Shown: piece by piece, positions 32,205 through 35,203 of the stretch
Position numbering within the stretch: position 1 is the first letter of the stretch
Layout: the number at the start of each line of letters is the position of its first letter
Source of the DNA: Caldifarciminota bacterium
GTDB lineage: Bacteria; Hydrothermota; 32-111
DNA: 35,203 bases
NCBI GenBank assembly: GCA_030592285.1
Contig: JAUVJU010000006.1
Location: 1 to 35,203 of the forward strand
Reading direction: 5' to 3'
The notes under the pieces: generated by a model
The model's database searches: none
What the model saw: only the letters and a program-made list of their open reading frames with translations
What the model was told of the DNA's origin: nothing
Translations under genes and position numbers: made by a program

Positions 32205-32401
32205 ACATATTCTTCAAATTATTCGGAATGTATCTTTTCTGCGGAGAAATATCATTCAACAACCTCATGACAAACAAGAAAGATAAGAAACATATTTTTT
32301 GAATTAATCTTAACAGAAGCGGAAAAGGACAATCAATAAAGTGAGCATCTGCAACACGATTAATAATTACTATACTTGCAGCAGCTCTTCTTATTGATTG
32401 T
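32205..32401 (+). repeat. Composite hairpin repeat, copy R3
   Basis: The same order as R2 is seen: a half-site-like stretch (about 32268-32287, ACAAACAAGAAAG), a palindrome-like spacer with ACATATTTTTTGAATTAATC, then AGAAGCGG and the hairpin. The outer stem is ACAATCAATAA (32329-32339) with TTATTGATTGT (32391-32401), then GAGC (32343-32346) with GCTC (32384-32387). The inner stem is CTGCAA (32349-32354) with TTGCAG (32376-32381) around a 21-nt loop. Against R2, one A-T pair becomes T-A and one G-C pair becomes A-T, each on both sides. A separate degenerate palindrome starts at 32205. It fills the gap between argF and dapF. Confidence 0.8.
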
Positions 32402-32457
32402 GTGATGGAGCTGAAGAAATAAATAATATAGGTTAAGATAATGTGCAATACATTGGT

Positions 32458-32477
32458 GGACAGGTCAAGTTCTGTCC
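32458..32477. repeat. Short hairpin next to argF end
   Basis: GGACAG (32458-32463) pairs with CTGTCC (32472-32477) around an 8-nt loop, followed by CTACAAA. It lies 28 bp past the argF stop but has no T-tract on the minus strand, so terminator function is doubtful. The GTCCCTA tail resembles the tip of the large hairpin at 13253-13323. Confidence 0.45.
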
Positions 32478-32504
32478 CTACAAACATATCTTTCAAATTT
32501 TTCA

Positions 32505-33431
32505 TCATGCCTTTTTCATAAGACGCAGGATCACTGCCTTCTGAGCATGTAATCTATTCTCTGCCTCATCAAAAACAACTGAGTTCTTACTATCAATAAC
32601 ATCATCAGTAACCTCATCACCTCTATGGGCAGGCAAACAATGCATAAATAATGCATCATCTTTTGCATGGGTGAATAATTCTTTATTCACCTGATATTTC
32701 ATAAATGCTTTTGCTCTTTTTCCCTTTTCTGCCTCTTCGCCCATTGATGCCCATACATCTGTATAAACAATATCTGCATCCTTAATTGCTTTAATGGGAT
32801 CATTGGTTATATCTATTTTGGCTCCGCTCTTTTCTGCTAATTCTCTTGAAATTGTCAAATATGATTCAGCTGGTTCATAGCCCTCTGCACATCCAACAAT
32901 CATATTCATACCCATGAGTCCTGCCATTAGCATTAATGAATGGGACATATTGTTCCCTGCCCCCATAAATGCAAATTTCATTGAATCTATTTTACCTTTA
33001 TGTTCAAATATTGTTAAATAATCCGCCATAACCTGACATGGATGTTCATAATCAGATAATGCATTAATAACAGGTACTTTTGAATATTTTGCAAGCTGCT
33101 TTATTGATTTATGCGAGAATGTTCTTGCCATAATAATATCTGTCATTCTATCTAAATTCCTGGCAATATCAGGAACACTTTCTCTTTTTCCAAGTGAAAT
33201 ATCATTTGGACCAAGATATATTGCATGTCCTCCCAATTGTGTAAAACCTGCCTCAAAGGAAACCCTTGTTCTTAGAGATGGTTTTTCAAACACCATTGCC
33301 ATTGTCATTTGATTAAGCACATTTCTATATTGTCCCTTTTTCACCTCATTCTTTACTTCTATTGCAAGATTAAATAGGTCTAAAACCTCATCTTTTGAAA
33401 CATCTTGAATTGATATAAAGTCCTTTTTCAC
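32505..33431 (-). CDS. argF: Ornithine carbamoyltransferase
   Basis: This enzyme makes citrulline from ornithine and carbamoyl phosphate, or runs the reverse when arginine is used as fuel. The 308-residue protein has the carbamoyl-phosphate motif SLRTR at 52-56, HPCQ at 130-133, the ornithine-binding DVWASMGEE at 225-233 and HCLPAHRGDEV at 264-274. The start is GTG 33431, preceded by AGGAGG. DVWASMGEE argues for ornithine rather than acetylornithine as substrate. No other arginine gene is in the window, so biosynthetic or catabolic use is undecided. It lies 14 nt after the YbjN-like gene stop. Confidence 0.95.
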   Translation of the reverse strand: MKKDFISIQDVSKDEVLDLFNLAIEVKNEVKKGQYRNVLNQMTMAMVFEKPSLRTRVSFEAGFTQLGGHAIYLGPNDISLGKRESVPDIARNLDRMTDIIMARTFSHKSIKQLAKYSKVPVINALSDYEHPCQVMADYLTIFEHKGKIDSMKFAFMGAGNNMSHSLMLMAGLMGMNMIVGCAEGYEPAESYLTISRELAEKSGAKIDITNDPIKAIKDADIVYTDVWASMGEEAEKGKRAKAFMKYQVNKELFTHAKDDALFMHCLPAHRGDEVTDDVIDSKNSVVFDEAENRLHAQKAVILRLMKKA

Positions 33432-33445
33432 CTATCCTCCTTTAA

Positions 33446-33940
33446 TTAATTATTATCAACAGTATATACTTCTGCATCAAATTCTTCTGAAAGTTCCTTT
33501 GTTAATTTTGTTCCTGATTCTGCAAGAAAAGAAACAATATAGGTACATTCTTCAAGAGATGTAAGATCAATTCTCCTCTGTGCCATTAATAAAATAAGAT
33601 TCTCTTCAACACTAAATCCAATATCATGCAAATAAAGATTATGCTCCAATAATTTCCTGTAAAATGGTAATATATTTGTTGTTGGCAATTTTAAAATTGG
33701 AGATACAAGTCGCAGATACATATTCTTGTCCTCTCCCTTAAATAAATATATGTATATAATAATATCATTAACACTTATTGCCCATCCAAGCATGTTCTTA
33801 TTATCCGTTTCCATGCTTGCATCCTTTTCATTGGTGCCTAATGATTTAAGCATTTCATTTATTATCTGAGATGCCTTTTCCAATGTATTAATTTTTTCAC
33901 TATTAAATAGTGACTTTATATTATCAATAATTGAAGTCAT
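33446..33940 (-). CDS. YbjN-like small protein (164 aa)
   Basis: A soluble alpha/beta protein without signal peptide. The pattern MLGWAISVNDIIIYIYLFKGEDKNMYLRLVSPI followed by FYRKLLEHNLYLHDIGFSVEENLILLMAQRRIDL (split here from one continuous segment) is the layout of YbjN/type III chaperone-like folds, which bind partner proteins. No specific function is known for YbjN family members of this type. It starts one base after the stop of the zinc-ribbon HtrA gene (TAA C ATG), with an AAGG site inside that gene's end, so the two are coupled. A chaperone or regulatory role for the upstream protease is possible by context only. Confidence 0.65.
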   Translation of the reverse strand: MTSIIDNIKSLFNSEKINTLEKASQIINEMLKSLGTNEKDASMETDNKNMLGWAISVNDIIIYIYLFKGEDKNMYLRLVSPILKLPTTNILPFYRKLLEHNLYLHDIGFSVEENLILLMAQRRIDLTSLEECTYIVSFLAESGTKLTKELSEEFDAEVYTVDNN

Positions 33941-33941
33941 G

Positions 33942-34712
33942 TTAACCTTCCTTTAATTTTTTCCCGCAATTAATGCAGTATTTTGCATCTGTTTGATTCT
34001 CTGTTCCACATATAGAACATATACCCTTTTTCCCTTTGACTTTTTTATCATTGGTTTTTATAAGGATTGAACCGCATTTTTTACAATATTTTCTTCTACT
34101 TGAGGATGATGCTCCGCAAATAGAGCATAATGTCCTTTTTTTCAGGGTTTCAAAATTATTTTTTATTTCAGCAATAAGATCATTAATATCCGGTATAGGG
34201 ATTGCAAATCCAAGCCCTGTTGCATCAATGATCTTTAATGTATTTATACCAATGATCTGACCTTTTATATTCACAAGCGGACCACCGCTATTACCGGGAT
34301 TTATAGCAACATCTGTCTGAATATACATTTTATTCTCTATTTCCCTTTCCTTTGTTGAAATAATTCCCTTTGTTACCGTATTTTCAAGTCCCAATGGATT
34401 TCCAAATGCAATAACAGTATCTCCTACTTCATACGATTTATTGGGAATAAGCTCAATATTCTTAAATTTCTTCTTTTTTCTTATACTAAGAAAAGCAATA
34501 TCCAAATCCCTATATGCAACTAATCCCTTGGCATTGTATTCCTTATTATCATTGAATACAACAATTGCATTTGTATGATTGCTAATAACATGGGCATTTG
34601 TAATAATTAATCCCCTTTTATCAATTAGTAATCCTGTTCCAAGCGTATCTGGGGTATTAATGTTCACAACGGATTTTGCTACTTTTTCTATAATTGTTGA
34701 TAGTTTCTTCAT
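33942..34712 (-). CDS. Cytoplasmic HtrA-type serine protease with two C-terminal zinc ribbons
   Basis: The start is ATG 34712 (AAAGGA nearby); a longer in-frame frame begins 84 nt upstream but crosses the promoter region. The 256-residue protein has no signal peptide. Its trypsin-like domain (1-190) is complete: His41 in TNAHVI, Asp71 in YRDLDIAFL and Ser142 in NPGNSGGPL. Instead of PDZ domains it ends with two zinc ribbons: Cys196, 199, 210, 213 and Cys232, 235, 246, 249, each in a C-x2-C-x10-C-x2-C arrangement. This is a cytoplasmic protease architecture that differs from standard DegP. The YbjN-like gene follows after one base. Substrate and role are unknown. Confidence 0.88.
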   Translation of the reverse strand: MKKLSTIIEKVAKSVVNINTPDTLGTGLLIDKRGLIITNAHVISNHTNAIVVFNDNKEYNAKGLVAYRDLDIAFLSIRKKKKFKNIELIPNKSYEVGDTVIAFGNPLGLENTVTKGIISTKEREIENKMYIQTDVAINPGNSGGPLVNIKGQIIGINTLKIIDATGLGFAIPIPDINDLIAEIKNNFETLKKRTLCSICGASSSSRRKYCKKCGSILIKTNDKKVKGKKGICSICGTENQTDAKYCINCGKKLKEG

Positions 34713-34736
34713 TATGCATTTCCTTTTTTTGATATT

Positions 34737-34764
34737 ATTGTATATATTAACCATTAAAAGTAAA
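34737..34764 (-). promoter_or_regulatory. Possible sigma70 promoter for the zinc-ribbon protease operon
   Basis: On the minus strand TTTACT (34764-34759) and TACAAT (34742-34737) are 16 bp apart. It is back to back with the rpsP promoter, leaving only nine bases between the two -35 boxes. Confidence 0.45.
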
Positions 34765-34773
34765 GACCTACCC

Positions 34774-34802
34774 TTGACAAAGTTAAAATGCTTCATTATA
34801 AT
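34774..34802 (+). promoter_or_regulatory. Consensus sigma70 promoter for rpsP
   Basis: TTGACA (34774-34779) and TATAAT (34797-34802) match the consensus at all twelve positions with the ideal 17-bp spacer. Transcription should start near 34809. AGGAGG of rpsP follows at 34845-34850. This is the strongest promoter in the window, fitting a ribosomal protein gene. Confidence 0.92.
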
Positions 34803-34854
34803 GAATCACTTAAAAAATAATATAGAAGATATTAAACTTATTATAGGAGGATTA

Positions 34855-35203
34855 ATGGTAAATATTCACTTACGCAGAATGGGTAAAAAAAAGCAACCCT
34901 ATTATAGATTAGTTGTTGCTGATAATAGGGCACCTAGAGATGGCAGATTTATTGACATGATTGGCTCATATGATCCAAGAGGTAAAATGGTTACTAAGAT
35001 TGATATTGATAAATACAATGCCTGGGTAAAAAAGGGAGCACAGCCAACAAAAAGAATTAAGAAGATCATTGGTTTTTATTTGAATGATAAGCTTGAAGGC
35101 AAAGTCATGAAAGATAATGTAATTACTGAAAACAAAGAAATCAAAGACAAAGTAGTTAAAAAAACTAAAGTTAAAGCAACAGAAGAACCTAAGGTAGAGA
35201 CAG
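34855..35203 (+). CDS. rpsP: 30S ribosomal protein S16 (3' end outside window)
   Basis: S16 is a small-subunit ribosomal protein needed for 30S assembly. The visible 116 residues begin MVNIHLRRMGKKKQPYYRLV and continue VADNRAPRDGRFIDMIGSYDP, a classic S16 start, then KYNAWVKKGAQPT. Typical bacterial S16 is 80-95 residues; here a lysine- and glutamate-rich tail (from about residue 85, ending the window in KATEEPKVET) extends it beyond 116. Such charged extensions occur in some phyla. ATG 34855 has AGGAGG four bases upstream and a perfect promoter. In most bacteria rpsP leads an operon with a KH-domain protein, rimM, trmD and rplS; those would lie past the right edge. Confidence 0.97.
   Translation, partial: MVNIHLRRMGKKKQPYYRLVVADNRAPRDGRFIDMIGSYDPRGKMVTKIDIDKYNAWVKKGAQPTKRIKKIIGFYLNDKLEGKVMKDNVITENKEIKDKVVKKTKVKATEEPKVET

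Noticed and set aside
32134-32508. A 124-codon open frame over patch R3
   Set aside because: Spans the hairpin element and overlaps argF and dapF starts/ends; no domain, no ribosome site, no conservation with frames in R1 or R2.

Overview
The window is a visibly AT-rich stretch of bacterial chromosome with densely packed genes, many joined by 1-11 nt start/stop overlaps. The cell is a diderm bacterium. It encodes BamD, several lipoproteins, a Slt-type lytic transglycosylase, DapF (meso-diaminopimelate), and two large exported peptidases that end in what look like type IX secretion (T9SS) sorting domains. DivIVA, a non-sporulation S55 (SpoIVB-like) peptidase, an exported beta-propeller protein and a proofreading-less DNA polymerase I add to the picture. 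Together these suggest an uncultured FCB-affiliated or WOR-3-like lineage, but that placement is an inference from gene content and not a phylogenetic result.

Layout. Bases 1-5930 (minus) are one tight operon: deoC, a pyrimidine-nucleoside phosphorylase, an S55 peptidase, an exported propeller protein and glycerate kinase (cut by the window edge). Bases 5931-6424 are a gene-free repeat patch (R1). Bases 6425-13207 (minus) hold an exported transglutaminase-like protein, a gingipain-like C25 peptidase, a 57-residue Trm112-like protein (11602-11775), a lipoprotein and cytidine deaminase. A 71-bp near-perfect hairpin separates cdd from a plus-strand M28 peptidase. Bases 14687-15320 are the second repeat patch (R2). 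A plus-strand glycosyltransferase/acyltransferase pair then converges on an M14 carboxypeptidase.

Bases 19635-26059 (minus) are one long overlapping operon: divIVA, purine nucleoside phosphorylase, TPR lipoprotein, bamD, nadD, polA and a DUF4234-like membrane protein, closed by a clear rho-independent terminator. Divergent from it, 26216-29714 (plus) encodes a small coiled-coil protein, an HtrA/DegP protease, a primary-type sigma factor with no canonical start codon, and a LytM-fold protein that has lost its metal ligands. Bases 29687-34712 (minus) hold an lytic transglycosylase, dapF, repeat patch R3, ornithine carbamoyltransferase, a YbjN-like protein and a cytoplasmic HtrA-type protease with two C-terminal zinc ribbons. 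A consensus promoter then drives rpsP into the right edge.

Two themes link the genes. One is nucleoside recycling: cytidine deaminase, purine and pyrimidine phosphorylases and deoxyribose-phosphate aldolase would turn nucleosides into bases and triose phosphate, and glycerate kinase feeds the same part of glycolysis. The other is envelope growth and secreted proteolysis.

The least explained signal is in the three longest gene-free gaps (R1, R2, R3). All three carry the same composite repeat in the same order and the same strand orientation. Its core is a two-stem hairpin around a 21-nt loop whose paired bases change together between copies. Smaller palindromes in these patches also show paired changes. 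That is the best candidate here for an undescribed element.
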